DNA of 64,000 nucleotides from Chionis minor (lineage: Eukaryota; Chordata; Aves; Charadriiformes; Chionididae): the NCBI GenBank assembly GCA_013398295.1, contig VZSF01005558.1, forward strand, positions 1 through 64,000, given 5' to 3'. A program made the position numbers and the translations under genes. The notes below the pieces were generated by a model, which saw only the letters and a list, made by a program, of their open reading frames with translations, ran no database searches and was not told the origin of the DNA. Below are positions 25,250 through 35,760 of the stretch, one piece after another. The first letter of the stretch is position 1, and every line of letters starts with the position of its first letter.

Positions 25250-26245
25250 CGCCACGAATGCTGTCCGTCAACTCAGCAGGACATGCTGTCCCCAAACAGC
25301 ACCCTAGGGCCACACAGGCATACAGCTCTGGTCCCGGGGAGCAAAGGGATGTTCACTCTGCCCTTCAGGTTCCCTGGGTCCTGCTCAAGTGTGCTGGCAA
25401 TGGGAAACACTACTGTGAGCTCCAGACAAGTTTGGGGTAACCCATCAGGACTGCAGGAATACGCGTACACTTAGCTAGCATCCCTCAGGCTTCTCCCCAC
25501 ATACTCCGCTCTGCTGGGAGGTACGAGTAGGTCTCAGCATCCATCACCCTGAATCTGTCCCCTAGGGTGTCCTGCATGGAGATGGGAAATGATTTCACCC
25601 TGTGGTAAAAGCATTTCCAGTCCTGCTTTCTGCTGATGCCTTGTGGAGGTGAAGCACAGGACTTTCAGGGGAGATAACCTCCTTTTCTACTATGCAACGT
25701 GTGGCACCAGGAGGAATCTCCATTGGGTTTTGGTGGGCTCTGTAGCCTCCACAACCATGAGCTCCTTTGGTCTGGCTCAGGGAAGACAGTGCTTCCCTGG
25801 TGAGGCTGGGAGCCTGGGGATGTCCCTGCAACAGGAGGCATGATTATGAGGTTCCCACTCCTGAGGGTCCATGGGGTTCCCATTCCCATGAGGTCCACCA
25901 CTGTGTGGTCTGTGGCCCTCTGCAACTGAATTGCACACACTTGGAGGAGAAGGGGAGTATCAGGGCCCCTGCCTGGAGTAGTCTTGGTGGGGGCTGTGGG
26001 CACAGGCATAGGAACCATTCCCTTCCTGCTGTCAGTGCAGCTGGGCGTCCTGCCCCACCGAGCAAAGCCAGGGCTGTGAGTGTGAGGCTCAATGATGCTG
26101 AGCATGGCCAAGCCAGCAAGGGATGTCCTGATGCCACACAGACACCCAGACGGTGTGTGATGCCGCACATCACATCCACCCGGCCACGCACGGGCTCCAT
26201 CCCCCAGAAAGGTAAACCATGGAGGAAAAAAGACGCTGGGCCAGG
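25250..26245. other. C1QB-C1QC intergenic spacer
   Basis: About 1 kb of unique sequence between the C1QC poly(A) signal and the C1QB promoter area. No additional gene was seen. Its shortness shows how compact the cluster is. Confidence 0.5.
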
Positions 26246-26260
26246 AGCACTGGGAAAGGA

Positions 26261-26266
26261 TTTATT
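26261..26266 (-). terminator. C1QC poly(A) signal (AATAAA)
   Basis: Canonical AATAAA on the minus strand, about 410 bp downstream of the C1QC stop. It implies a 3' UTR of about 430 bp. Confidence 0.75.
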
Positions 26267-26676
26267 GAGACTTTCCACAGCCAGGTCCCAGCAAAGGTGC
26301 TGCTGCAAGCCTGTTGCAGGACATCTGGCTGTCGCCGGTGAAACCCAGGTGGGAAGGGGAGAGGTGCAGAGAGACCTCTGGCTCTGGCAGCAGAAGGTAA
26401 TGTAGGGTTATCAGGGTGGATGCATGTGGCAGTGCCAGCAGGACCCTGGGGTATTGGCACGATCGCTCTGCGTGCAGATCCATCCAGATGTGCCTGTTCC
26501 CTCCATGCAGCAGCTGCCTGCCCTCAGTCCCCAGGCCAACGGTTTGTGGCTGGAGTCTAGGGCTGATCCCCTTGCGAGGGCTTCCCACCCAGCAGAGAAA
26601 CCTGGAGCATCAGCAACAGCCTGGCAGCAGGGCAGGGTGAAGAGACCAGTATGCTGGGGTGGGCTCTGGTGGTCCT

Positions 26677-27629
26677 CTAGTCTGGGAAGAGTAGGAACCC
26701 CGAGAAGATGCTGTCGGAGTTGCCAATGCCCACCATGCTGTTGTAGTCATTCACCTCCAGCCAGACCTGGTCCCCAGCACTCAGGCGGAGGAGGATTCCA
26801 CCAGAGCTGACCTGCATGGTGTTGGTCTTGTGGTCGCAGAAGCTGGCCATCTTGCTCTCATTTTTGTACAGGATGACACAGAGGTTGGCTGTCAGCGAGG
26901 TGTGGAAAACAAAGTAGTATAAGCCAGGGATCTTGCAGGTGAACTTGCCCGTGGTGGTGTTGTAGTCATGGTTGGTGTTGGTGATAACGTGGTTGAACAC
27001 CACAGGGACATTCTTCAAGGGGTGCTCGCTGGTCTGCCTCGTCACTGAAAATGCTGACTGGTGCTTCTGCTTGTAGCTGCCTGGAATACCTGGCTCTCCA
27101 GCCATGCCCATTGTCCCAGGGTCTCCAGGAGGACCACGGGGACCAATGGGCCCAGTCTTGCCTGGCAAGCCAGGGCTGCCTGGTTCCCCTTTCACGCCCT
27201 TGGGCCCTCGAGTTGCAGCAGTGGCCGGGATGCCTGTGGGGTGGTGGGGAGTGAAAGAGTCAGCGTCAATGGCAGGATGTGGGGAGAGTCTCCTCCAGCC
27301 CCTTCCCTTGGGCAGGAGAGGGCTGTTGCTTCTCTCCAGCCTCCTCTCCTCCTGCCCTGTCCACAGAGGATGGCCTGAAAACCAAGGCACACCAGCCATG
27401 GAGGACCCCGTTCAACAGCACGCGTGGTTCCTCTGCTTGCTCACTCACCTGGCTCGCCTTTGGCTCCCTTCAGCCCATCCCGGCCATCCTTGCCCGGTAC
27501 ACCTGGCATGCCTGGCAAGCCTGGAAGCCCGTAACAGCTGTGAGAGGCATCTTCGGTCACAACAGACCCCAGATTCAAAAGCAGGAGGACGAGGGCCAAA
27601 TGGAGCTGCTCCCAGCAGCTCTGTCCCAT
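26677..27629 (-). CDS. C1QC: Complement C1q subcomponent, C chain
   Basis: Secreted C chain of C1q. C chains dimerise through their N-terminal Cys and link A-B pairs into the hexameric molecule. Coding exons are 27449-27629 and 26677-27233, with a phase-1 GT-AG intron of 215 bp splitting a Gly codon. The product is 245 residues, the same as human. Signal peptide is about 1-24 with a Leu-rich core, and Cys32 is the interchain cysteine. Gly-X-Y runs 34-112, interrupted at Ala64 and Ala67. The gC1q domain is about 122-245 with Cys160, 179 and 193. C-type features are the YKQK-Q-S-F-VTRQT junction, [10 protein letters not shown] and the FLLFPD end. The start has a fair Kozak context (CCAAAATGG) just after an acceptor. 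Lys86 in PGKTGP matches the C1r/C1s-binding Lys. Two sequons are present in the head, at Asn152 and Asn185. Confidence 0.97.
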
Positions 27630-28210
27630 TTTGGTGCTCTGGAGCATGGAAAGGGAAAGAAAGTGCTGGGATGAGGGGCCACAGCAGGGTGGCTTCCAGG
27701 CCATGGAGCAAAGGAGGTACTGTGCCATGAGGCTGACGGCACCAGGAGCATCTGACTGTGATGGCTGTGCCCTCGATGTCCCGTTCCACCCCCCCCAGCT
27801 GCCAGGAGGTGGGGAGGCAGGTATGTGGAGATGGACCCTGGCCTCATCGCCACCCCCAGAGCAGCCCCTGATGCCACAAAGGGGGTTGGACTTTCAGTCT
27901 GGATGGAGCCATGAGGTCTTGCGGTACCCCTGCCCAGCTCCAAGCTCTCCCAGTCCAGCATCCCGAAACCCCTGCAGATGCACGTGCCACTACAGACTGT
28001 GTCACCACGCTGCACTGAGGCTGCAGCTCCCTGGACCCAGCTGATCCCACCCCTCATCTAGCAACAGCCTGACTTTCCTGGCTCTGCCTGTCAGGATCAA
28101 GGCTGGAGATCTCCCAGGACAGTGCCTGGCCCAGGGGACTGGGCCTCCCCCCAGCAAGGACAAGCGTGTCTCCCCCCTCATGACATGTCTGCAGCCTGGC
28201 AGTGCCCATG

Positions 28211-28243
28211 TCTCCTCCTCCTCCTCCTTCTCCTCCTCCTCTC
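28211..28243. repeat. CTC/CCT microsatellite
   Basis: A near-perfect (CTC)n tract of 33 bp, lying in the presumed first intron of C1QC. On the transcribed (minus) strand it is a purine-rich GAG tract. Confidence 0.85.
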
Positions 28244-28329
28244 ACATAGCCCAGCACTGTGCCATGCTGCTGGACCCCCAGTCCCCATGCAGACCACCCC
28301 AAAGAGATGGATCGTGGAGCACCTCTTAC

Positions 28330-28410
28330 CTCTGGTGAGGGGAGCAGGACACGGGACCCAGCGCTGCTGATCCCGGCTGTTGTGGGCACTGCCTGCCGAC
28401 ACAGCACAGT
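28330..28410 (-). other. Probable non-coding exon 1 of C1QC
   Basis: On the minus strand the donor ACCAGAG|GTAAGAG ends an exon at 28330. The acceptor CTCCAG|AGCACC at 27639/27638 opens the start-codon exon, giving an intron of about 690 bp. The transcription start was not located. Confidence 0.5.
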
Positions 28411-28502
28411 GTGGGTGACGCTCCGTGACACCCTCCTGGAGGAAGTCGCAGAGTTAGGAAAGGGCCCCTGGGGACACAGAACCCCCAGCTGGCCCCCAGC
28501 TG

Positions 28503-28535
28503 AGTTTCACATCCTCCTGCCTGATTGTTTCCTCT
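28503..28535 (-). promoter_or_regulatory. PU.1-like plus half-ISRE cluster upstream of C1QC
   Basis: On the minus strand an ETS/PU.1-type core, AGAGGAAAC (28527-28535), is followed 18 bp later by GAAACT (28503-28508), an ISRE half-site. They lie 100-200 bp upstream of the presumed C1QC exon 1 donor. C1q genes are known macrophage genes driven by PU.1 and IRF factors. The assignment here rests on motif matches only. Confidence 0.35.
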
Positions 28536-29583
28536 GAGCAAGCATTTTCCTGGCTGTCCAGCGAGACCTGTGCTTGTGCCGCTGCAGCAACAGGGGCCAG
28601 AAGGACAGACCCTCTGCCAAAAATGTGCCACAAACCCTCCAGCCACTGCGGGGACAAGCCCTCTGCAAATCTCCTGCCTTTCACCCATCCTTAACTTGTT
28701 TCTGAGCAGAAGGGCAGCGAGGGGACGGGGAGCAGAGCCTCATGCCAGCTCCATGGAGCCAGAGCTGCCTGTGCAACAAAGGGCTGGTGCAAGGTCATTG
28801 CCTGGCTCTGATGGGAGACCCTGCACGCCTAGGCAATGGGGCAGAAGGATGTTTCTCCTTGAGGGTTTCCGACCTTCAAGTTGGCTGTCCTCTCTGCACC
28901 TTGCCCTGTGCTCCATCAGCTCTGAATTCTCTGTGGCCCCAGCATCCCTGGTCAGGGTGTTGCTCCTCGCAGGTGATCTGGCCTCCTCCTCACTGCTCCA
29001 TCAATGGAGATGTTTGATTGGCTAGCATGCGTGGAGCAGCTCCTCCAAGCAGCAGTCCCAGGGTATGTCACCTGTGTGACTTCCCTGATGTTTTCTGGCT
29101 GCCTGATACCTCCCAGCCTGCCCTACTTCCCACTAGTCTCACCCCAAGCCAAATGGAGAAGAGTATCGCCCCTACAACCCCATCACCCCACAACCCTGAT
29201 GTCCCTATCTCTCCTTGCTGAAAGGGTGGAGGGCTATGGCTACCTTTCCACTTCCTGAGAGAGTTTGGATACCAAGAGAGGACCATGTGGGTGAGGTAAA
29301 TGAGCTGCTGCCTGCACTTACTCTTGTACAGGACAGCTGGCTTGGGCTCATCAGAGAAAGGACACACATAGGCTGGTCCCAGAGATTTCCTGTTGCTCCT
29401 TGTAAGTGCCAGCTCTGCTTGTACACTCGATTCCCTCCTGTTCTTCTGCCTTTGCAGTTGGGGTGTGTGCTTGACCGGGGGCCCCTCTCCCTGGGCAGCT
29501 TGGGAAGGGGCCCAGGACATTGGTGCTTTGAGGAAGACACATGAATAGGAAAGAAAACCCAAGCGACTGTTGTGAAAGAAGGG

Positions 29584-29589
29584 TTTATT
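29584..29589 (-). terminator. C1QA poly(A) signal (AATAAA)
   Basis: Canonical AATAAA on the minus strand, about 410 bp downstream of the C1QA stop, almost the same distance as in C1QC. Confidence 0.75.
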
Positions 29590-29998
29590 TGTACTAATGG
29601 GAAGGATGTGAGAGGCTGTAGTGGCCCAGCACCAGGAAGGCGTTTGCAATGGTCGCAGAAGCAGTGGCACACAGTGATTTCCCACTCAGGAGCAAAAAGC
29701 CACAGCTGGTGAACAGCCCCAGTGACAACCGGACCCCTCTGGTGTGGGGTCTGAATGCCCAGGAGGAGAAAGGGCTGCTGGGGCCAAGAGTTCTCTGCCT
29801 CCAGGATGGACCAGGCAAGCTCAGCACCTGGCCACCTTGTGACACTGGTGGACTTGCAGGATCCAACTGGTGGCTCAATTTTGGGCTGTCCCCATTTGCT
29901 GTGATATAAGACCACCCCACACGCTCACAGGGTGAAAACACGTGCCGACATGCGCACGGCAATACTCTGGTGCTAAGTAGGTCCAGACTGGTGGTCCA

Positions 29999-30866
29999 TC
30001 AGCCCGACTGCGGGAAGAGCATGAAGCCGCTGAAGACGCTGTCTGCCTCGGAGCCGCTGTAAATCACGTTGCCCCTGGCAGGGTCAGTGCTCACGGAGAC
30101 CCGGTCACCGGTGGCCAGGCTGAGCACACTGCTGCCCGAGTTCACCTGCAGGAGTTCACGGCTGTTGTAGTCGCAGAAGCTGACCACGTTCTCGCTGTTC
30201 TTGGTGATGCTCAGGCAGAGGTCTCCACTGGAGACCACTTGGTAGGCGAAGTAGTAGAGCCCGGGGACGCGGCAGGTGAACTCCCCAGTCTGGGGGCTGT
30301 AGGAGCTCTCCTGGTTGGTGATGATGTTGTCGAACACCACCGTCCTGCCCTTGGATGGTGGGGACTTCCGCGAAGCAGAGAAGGCAGGACGTGGCTGCTC
30401 CATGATATTGCCAGCTTTCCCCTTGGTCCCCTTCGGCCCTGGCTGACCTGGGAGCCCAGGGGGGCCATGTAGGCCGTGGTGGCCCTGGTTCCCTGGGATT
30501 CCAGGAAGCCCCGGCTCGCCTGCATCCCCTTTGGGTCCCTTGATGCCTGTCCTCTGTGCTGACTTCCCTGGGGAGAGGTGGCGAGGAGGAGCAGTTTATG
30601 CACGTCTGCATCTCCTCAGCTGCTCCCACAGCCCAAGATGCTCCTACCAAGAAGCCTGAGGCTCCCAGGCCACCCACAGCACACACCCCTGGCTCCCCCT
30701 TACCTGGCTCTCCCATATCGCCCTTCTGCCCTGGCCTCCCATCAAGGCCAGGGATTCCCGGGAAGCCATCCTTGCCAGCTGGTGCCCAACATATGCCGTC
30801 CTCGGGCAGGACCATGCCCAGCACTGCTGCCAGCGTGCTGGTCGCTAGCCAAAGCCCAATTTCCAT
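29999..30866 (-). CDS. C1QA: Complement C1q subcomponent, A chain
   Basis: Secreted A chain of C1q, which pairs with the B chain. Coding exons are 30704-30866 and 29999-30567, joined by a 136-bp phase-1 GT-AG intron splitting Gly55. The product is 243 residues (human 245). Signal peptide is about 1-20 and Cys26 is the interchain cysteine. Gly-X-Y runs 31-107 with a hinge at 58-61, where Ala58 replaces Gly and Thr61 is an extra residue. The gC1q domain is about 117-243 with Cys153, 172 and 186. A-type features are [14 protein letters not shown] and the [11 protein letters not shown] end. The start codon lies 5 nt after an acceptor (CCTTGCAG). Oddities: Asn81 occupies the place of the C1r/C1s-binding Lys, and the chain has no N-X-S/T sequon, although human A carries one in its head. 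It is the first gene of the cluster. Confidence 0.97.
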
Positions 30867-31666
30867 ACTTCCTGCAAGGACAGGGATGAGGGAATTGGGG
30901 ATGGAGGCAAGCATGCAGCAAACACACAGATGCACCTTGGACACAGACATGCAAGTACTCTCATCAGATGCATGCACAGATCTTCCATGCCACCCATGCG
31001 TTGTCCAATCCAGACAGCTGGACACCATATGCATGTCAAAAATAAATTAATGTAAGGATTTTGATGCTGTTCCCTTGCATGATCTGAATTCGTTGATGTT
31101 ACTGAAAATCTCTGACATGTGCCTGTGGCAGGGCTGAGGGATTGGAAAGCCCAGGACATGGAGCAGGACATAAACACTTTGGTGCACGTCCTGGGGATGT
31201 GTGTTCCCCTGTCAGACGCACGCAGAGAATGCTGCTTCCACTGCTGGGGGAGCGTGCACTGATATACAGGGCAGGGGTCCCACGGGATGGAGAGCACAAA
31301 CGAGGAAAGGGTGCAAATAGGCACAAAAGAGAAGGGATAAACAGGAAAGGAATAAACAAGCAAAAGGGATCCAGATCTCCACGCAGAGACCTGGGGGAGA
31401 GGAGGGAAGTCCTGAGCACACAGACCTGCACCAAAACCTGGAGTACTCAGCCTGGGACAAGCCTGCAGAGCCCAGTAATGTCCACAACCACATGGAGTAA
31501 GGACAGATTCCTACAGACCCCTCCCTCCCCTGCATCATCTTCTCTCCCTTTTCCTACTTTAAAACCTTGCGGAGGGGGGAAGTGAAGTAAGGAGTGGGAC
31601 AGAGAACAAGGACTGGAGAGCAGTGGCAGAGGAGGCATGTGTCCCCAGCTATTTGGGGTGACTTAC

Positions 31667-31735
31667 CTCCTTGCTGGGGGTGAAGACAAACCAGTCTGTG
31701 TAGCAGCTCTGTTTGCTGGAAGCTCTTCGGTGGGA
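31667..31735 (-). other. Probable non-coding exon 1 of C1QA
   Basis: On the minus strand CAAGGAG|GTAAGTCAC is a near-consensus donor ending an exon at 31667. The intron would run 30872-31666. The 5' end near 31735 is a guess from the position of the GC- and purine-rich promoter-like DNA just upstream. Confidence 0.5.
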
Positions 31736-31797
31736 GCAGGGAGGAAGAGGAGCGGGGTGGGGGGATGTACTTGCCTGCCCGTTGGTTTGCCTGGTGG

Positions 31798-31825
31798 GGA
31801 AAGAGAAGTGCCAAGTTTCGATTTC
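31798..31825 (-). promoter_or_regulatory. ISRE and EICE-like elements upstream of C1QA
   Basis: 31814-31825 reads AGTTTCGATTTC on the plus strand, a perfect match to the ISRE consensus AGTTTCNNTTTC. Next to it, 31798-31807 reads GGAAAGAGAA, close to the ETS-IRF composite GGAANNGAAA. A GAGGAAG ETS core is at 31741-31747. These lie about 80-150 bp upstream of the presumed C1QA exon 1, where a PU.1/IRF-driven macrophage promoter would be expected. Confidence 0.55.
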
Positions 31826-33049
31826 TCTGCAAGAGAAAGAAACTTGTTCCCCTTTCCACACAGTGACCTGTGCTGGTCACAGTCAGGGAACAGCTTGGTC
31901 AGCAAAAGTACAGAACCACAAGGCTCCCAGCCTGGCCCAGCAGCAGAGTCCCCGCAGCAGGGACTGGTGGTGACTGGGCACAAAGCAACACAAAGGTGGA
32001 GGGTGTCCACAGGCATCCCACAGATCTATCGCTGCAGGAGGGGATAGGTGATGTGGGCAGTAGATGGCATGGCCATCCAAGGGATGCTCAGCAGCGCCCA
32101 AGGATTGCTCTTGACGTGTCCCAGTCTGGGCAATGGGCAGAGCACGACTGTCACTGGTACCCAGCCTTGTTGTCGCTGCTGCTGGGGGCTGAGTCCTCCG
32201 GGTGCCCACCTTGGTGCCTCACCCTGACAGCGCAGGGCTCCAGCAAAGAGACCGTTAGTGTCCATGTGGCTCAGCAGGGCCTTGAGCATCCTTGATGAGA
32301 CATCTCCTTCCCACCGCGCTGGCTTCAGTAGTCTGTGGACTCTGCCTCTGTAGCAGAGCAGAAGAAGATGGGGGTGGCTGGCAGTCTGGTTTCTCTGGGT
32401 CCCCTTTGAGTGGTTGTGTCTTGCACCAGCCAGATGCAAGAATGGCAACCCCAGGAGCTGTGTGAGGCCTGACCCAGACCTGCAAAATTAAAAAGCCATT
32501 GCCTCATGCCGCTGAGTCCAGGGAAGGTGCCCCAGGATGTGCATTCAGCTCTGCCACAAAAGGGCCCAAAATGCCACCAGTACCCAACTCCCCACTGCAG
32601 CCAGGAGCAGAGGGATGAGCTGTGCAGCGATGACACCAGCAGGTGAGCATCCTGGGGACACTGGAGACTGGCCAGGCCAGCCTGGTGGGCAGCTAGGGGG
32701 TGGCCAGGCCAGCCACACTGGGTGGCTAGGAGGGGCTTTCTGGTTCATATTGACCTGGAGCATCCTTTCAGTCCTGAGGCAGCTGCACTGGCTTTCAGGA
32801 GAAATCAGTGTCGGAGTCCCCAGAGCAAACGCAGCGGCAGCTGGAGCTCAGGAGAGGGTGTCCAAGCAAAGAGGACAGGTCTGCAGGCCTAGGATCAAGG
32901 TGGTCCCAAAGCCAAGAGCAGCTGGTAAACCCTCTGTTCCCCCTGCCTGTCCCCTCTAGCCGTCCTGTGGAGGATGCTGCATTGTTTCTGAAACAGCTGA
33001 AAGGGGAATGACCAGCGTGAGACCAAAAATCAACCCTGAAGACCCTTGC

Positions 33050-33260
33050 TGGATGGAACTTCGCTCATCAGTGCATCTCCATTAATAATTACCTTTGGAG
33101 ATCTGTCACAGAGCTGGTCTTTAATTCATTGAATATATGCCCTCTTAATGCAATATAATGCACATTTTTAATCAAAATGTCACCCTGTAATAAATCAGAT
33201 GCCCTGATGAAGTGCAATTTTATTTTATCAGCAGAGTTCCCCTATCAACCAGACCTGTAA
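33050..33260. promoter_or_regulatory. AT-rich block, candidate conserved non-coding element
   Basis: Repeated TAAT/ATTA cores (TTAATAATTA, TTTAATTCATTG, TTTTTAATC) and no repeat homology, set in otherwise GC-moderate DNA. The appearance is that of a developmental enhancer. Conservation itself cannot be seen from one sequence. Confidence 0.25.
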
Positions 33261-35519
33261 TTGTGTCAAGAAAAGATGACAGGTGAGTTTGAAAAGACCT
33301 ACCTTCCTCAAAATGGTGTTTCTGGACAGTAATTGTATTTCTGCCCTATTGCCCTTTGTTAATACACAGCCAAAATGAGACCACTCCATCATCTCATCCA
33401 GGATTGATCGATGGTTGTGTCCTGGTACTCCTATGTCCTTTGTCCGTCTCTGTCCCCCTAACCCCATTTAAATGCTGAATTACAGGGGGGGCTGGTTACT
33501 GGTTTCCAGCATCTCCTGGAAGCTGGTGTTGGTCCAGACGGCACCTTCTCCAGGTCGTCTCCTGAGTCACCTCCTCCAGGTTGTCTTCTCCAGAGTCTCC
33601 TGAGCAGTGCCCAGCTCCACTCCTTGACTTTCAGCGTCGCTGCATTGAAGCTGAGCCTTCTTCTCCCACCCTCTGAGCATCTCCTCCTCCTCCTGACCTG
33701 CAGCTGGGAAATCTGCTGCTCCAGAGGATGGCTGGTTGTGGGGACCACGTCTGTCAGCACAAAAACGCCTCCAACCCGGCACACTCCTCCTTCCCCTTCC
33801 CACCAGCGCGTCTGTCGCAGCGCGGCGAGGCACAGGCAGGGAGGTGACACGCCACGAGGTGGCAGTGCTGCCTCAGCCATGCTTGGTGTCACCTGCCCGT
33901 CGGGGCTCCTCGTCCTGCCCCGACAGCAGGGTTGGGGACCACCCTCTGGGCATCCCCCGCGTCCCCAGAGGCCACCCCGCAGGATGCCCAGCTGCCGAGC
34001 GGGCACACGGGCACCTCTGCCTCGGCGCCTGGCGGTCACACGTGGGGACTCTCAGCCACCCAGCTCCCAGCGGGGCCACACGCGCTGTTTCCCTGAGCCG
34101 GAGTGGTCTGTCCTGCCCCGCGGCAAGGGTGGAAGTGGTGTTTCCTCAGTGAGAACTTCCGTGGTGGAAGGTGTGAGGGCTCACGAAGCCCCGGCAGGTC
34201 ATCCCTGCTGGGAAATGTCCAGCAGCGTCCCACTAGCACCACCACTGGCAGGCTCCAGCGTGGAGAAGGGGCAAGGATGGCAGAGAGAAGCCCCAGATGA
34301 CATGAAATGGGGCCAAACCCAAGGCAGAGTGGATGGTGGTGATGCTGGAGCAGCCAAAGGATGTAGGTGCTCCGCAGAGGCCAAAGCAGCACGAAAACCA
34401 ACCTCAAAGAGGACAGTCCTGGGCCTGGGGAGACCCAACCACTCTGGTGTGCATCTGCATTGCCAGGGTGCCTGCCACTGCCTCCTGGCTCTGCTGCACA
34501 CCCAAGACTAGCCTTGCTCCAGATGGGTTTTACCCTGAGCAACCCTCTTCCTTTCAGGATGGGCCATGGGGCACCTTGCTGCCCTCCCACCTGGTTGTGC
34601 CAGGCAAGATAGGTCAGTGCCATCCCAGCCTTGCACCCTTTCATGGAAGAAAAGTCTCCCCTGCACAGCCTCCTCCCTGTGTCCCCAGTGCCGGCAGGCA
34701 CACGTGAGCTGCTTGACAGCAGCCAACAGGGAGACATGCTCCTCCGCTGCCTTCCCTGCTGGGGATCCCCTGGGGTGCCGAGCAGTGACAGTCAGGAGCT
34801 GCCAGAGGAGGATAAATCAGGTGGCTGGCGTCTAGCTGTCACTGTGCAGGAGACAGTGACAAAGGCAGGTGGTGGGAGATGAGCAGTGCCGGCAGGTACC
34901 GCACACATCTCTGCTGCCCGGCACCAGCATCCCAGTCTGCCGCCCGCTCCCACCAGGAGGTCGGGGCAGCTCAGAATATCCCTGATTTTCTGCAGTCCTT
35001 GGTGGCTTAACGACGCCCCAATAACCGAGCCCGTTTCACTGGCAACCTGGGGTTTTGCCCCTGTCGAGCTGGCCTGTCCCAAAATGCTCAGCCTGTGCTG
35101 CTGACCACCGGATGAACATCCTGTCCAATGCAGCGGTGGTTGCAGGAATTCCGAAATCTCCGATGTTTCAAATCAACGAAACAAAAAGCCAGGGTAGTTC
35201 AGGTGCCCTTGGAGAATTTCCTGAGACGTCAGCTGAAAATCAGGCTAAAAGGTCACTTGCCACGTGATGTCTAAAGTGTTTTAATTGCTGTCTCGGGGGA
35301 TATGTTATTCCTATGACAGTTGCTTACACAGAGCAGGTGCAAGAAGCAAAGACAGGTATGGGCTTCAAAAGCCAGGATTTCACACTCCAGCCCTTGCTCA
35401 CTGTCTCCTGGCATTGATGCACATCCCTGTTGGCTCATGGAATGATAGGAGATAGATGAGCGCTGAACAGCCCTGGGCAATGCTGAGAAAGCTTGTCCCA
35501 TCCCTCCTACTCTTGTTCT

Positions 35520-35760
35520 GTGTCAAGGATGTCAGGGCTTGTCGTTATTTGACATCTACTGGTTAATTTGGCTGATTGTTTCCCATTCTTTAATGTATCT
35601 GTTATTTATTTATTCGCTTGTGTAATGAGCAGTTCCAAATTGATCACTTTGACATGTAAATGAGCTACTCTAGTGCTTGTCACCGAAATTTTTAGATTGG
35701 GAGAGTTTGCAATCAAACACAGCCGGAATCTAAATTACAACATTTCAGGCAATAATAGCA
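35520..35760. promoter_or_regulatory. AT-rich block, candidate conserved non-coding element
   Basis: Unique AT-rich sequence with homeodomain-type cores (GGTTAATTTGGC, TCTAAATTAC), TGACATGTAAATGAG and no repeat similarity. The function is inferred from texture only. Confidence 0.25.

Noticed and set aside
27630..27728. Upstream in-frame Met codons as the C1QC start
   Set aside because: Same situation: the acceptor CTCCAG precedes the exon and the first exonic Met has a better context and a signal peptide of normal length.
22614..30866. The three collagen/gC1q genes as other C1q-family members (adiponectin, CTRP or C1QL types)
   Set aside because: Chain-specific residues, the N-terminal interchain Cys, the exact Cys-to-Lys spacing and the A-C-B order all fit complement C1q and not the related families.
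33624..34511. 295-codon plus-strand open frame, among the longest in the window
   Set aside because: It lies in GC-rich DNA with open frames on both strands, has Pro/Arg/Ser-rich low-complexity composition, no recognisable domain and no splice or promoter context. Likely accidental.
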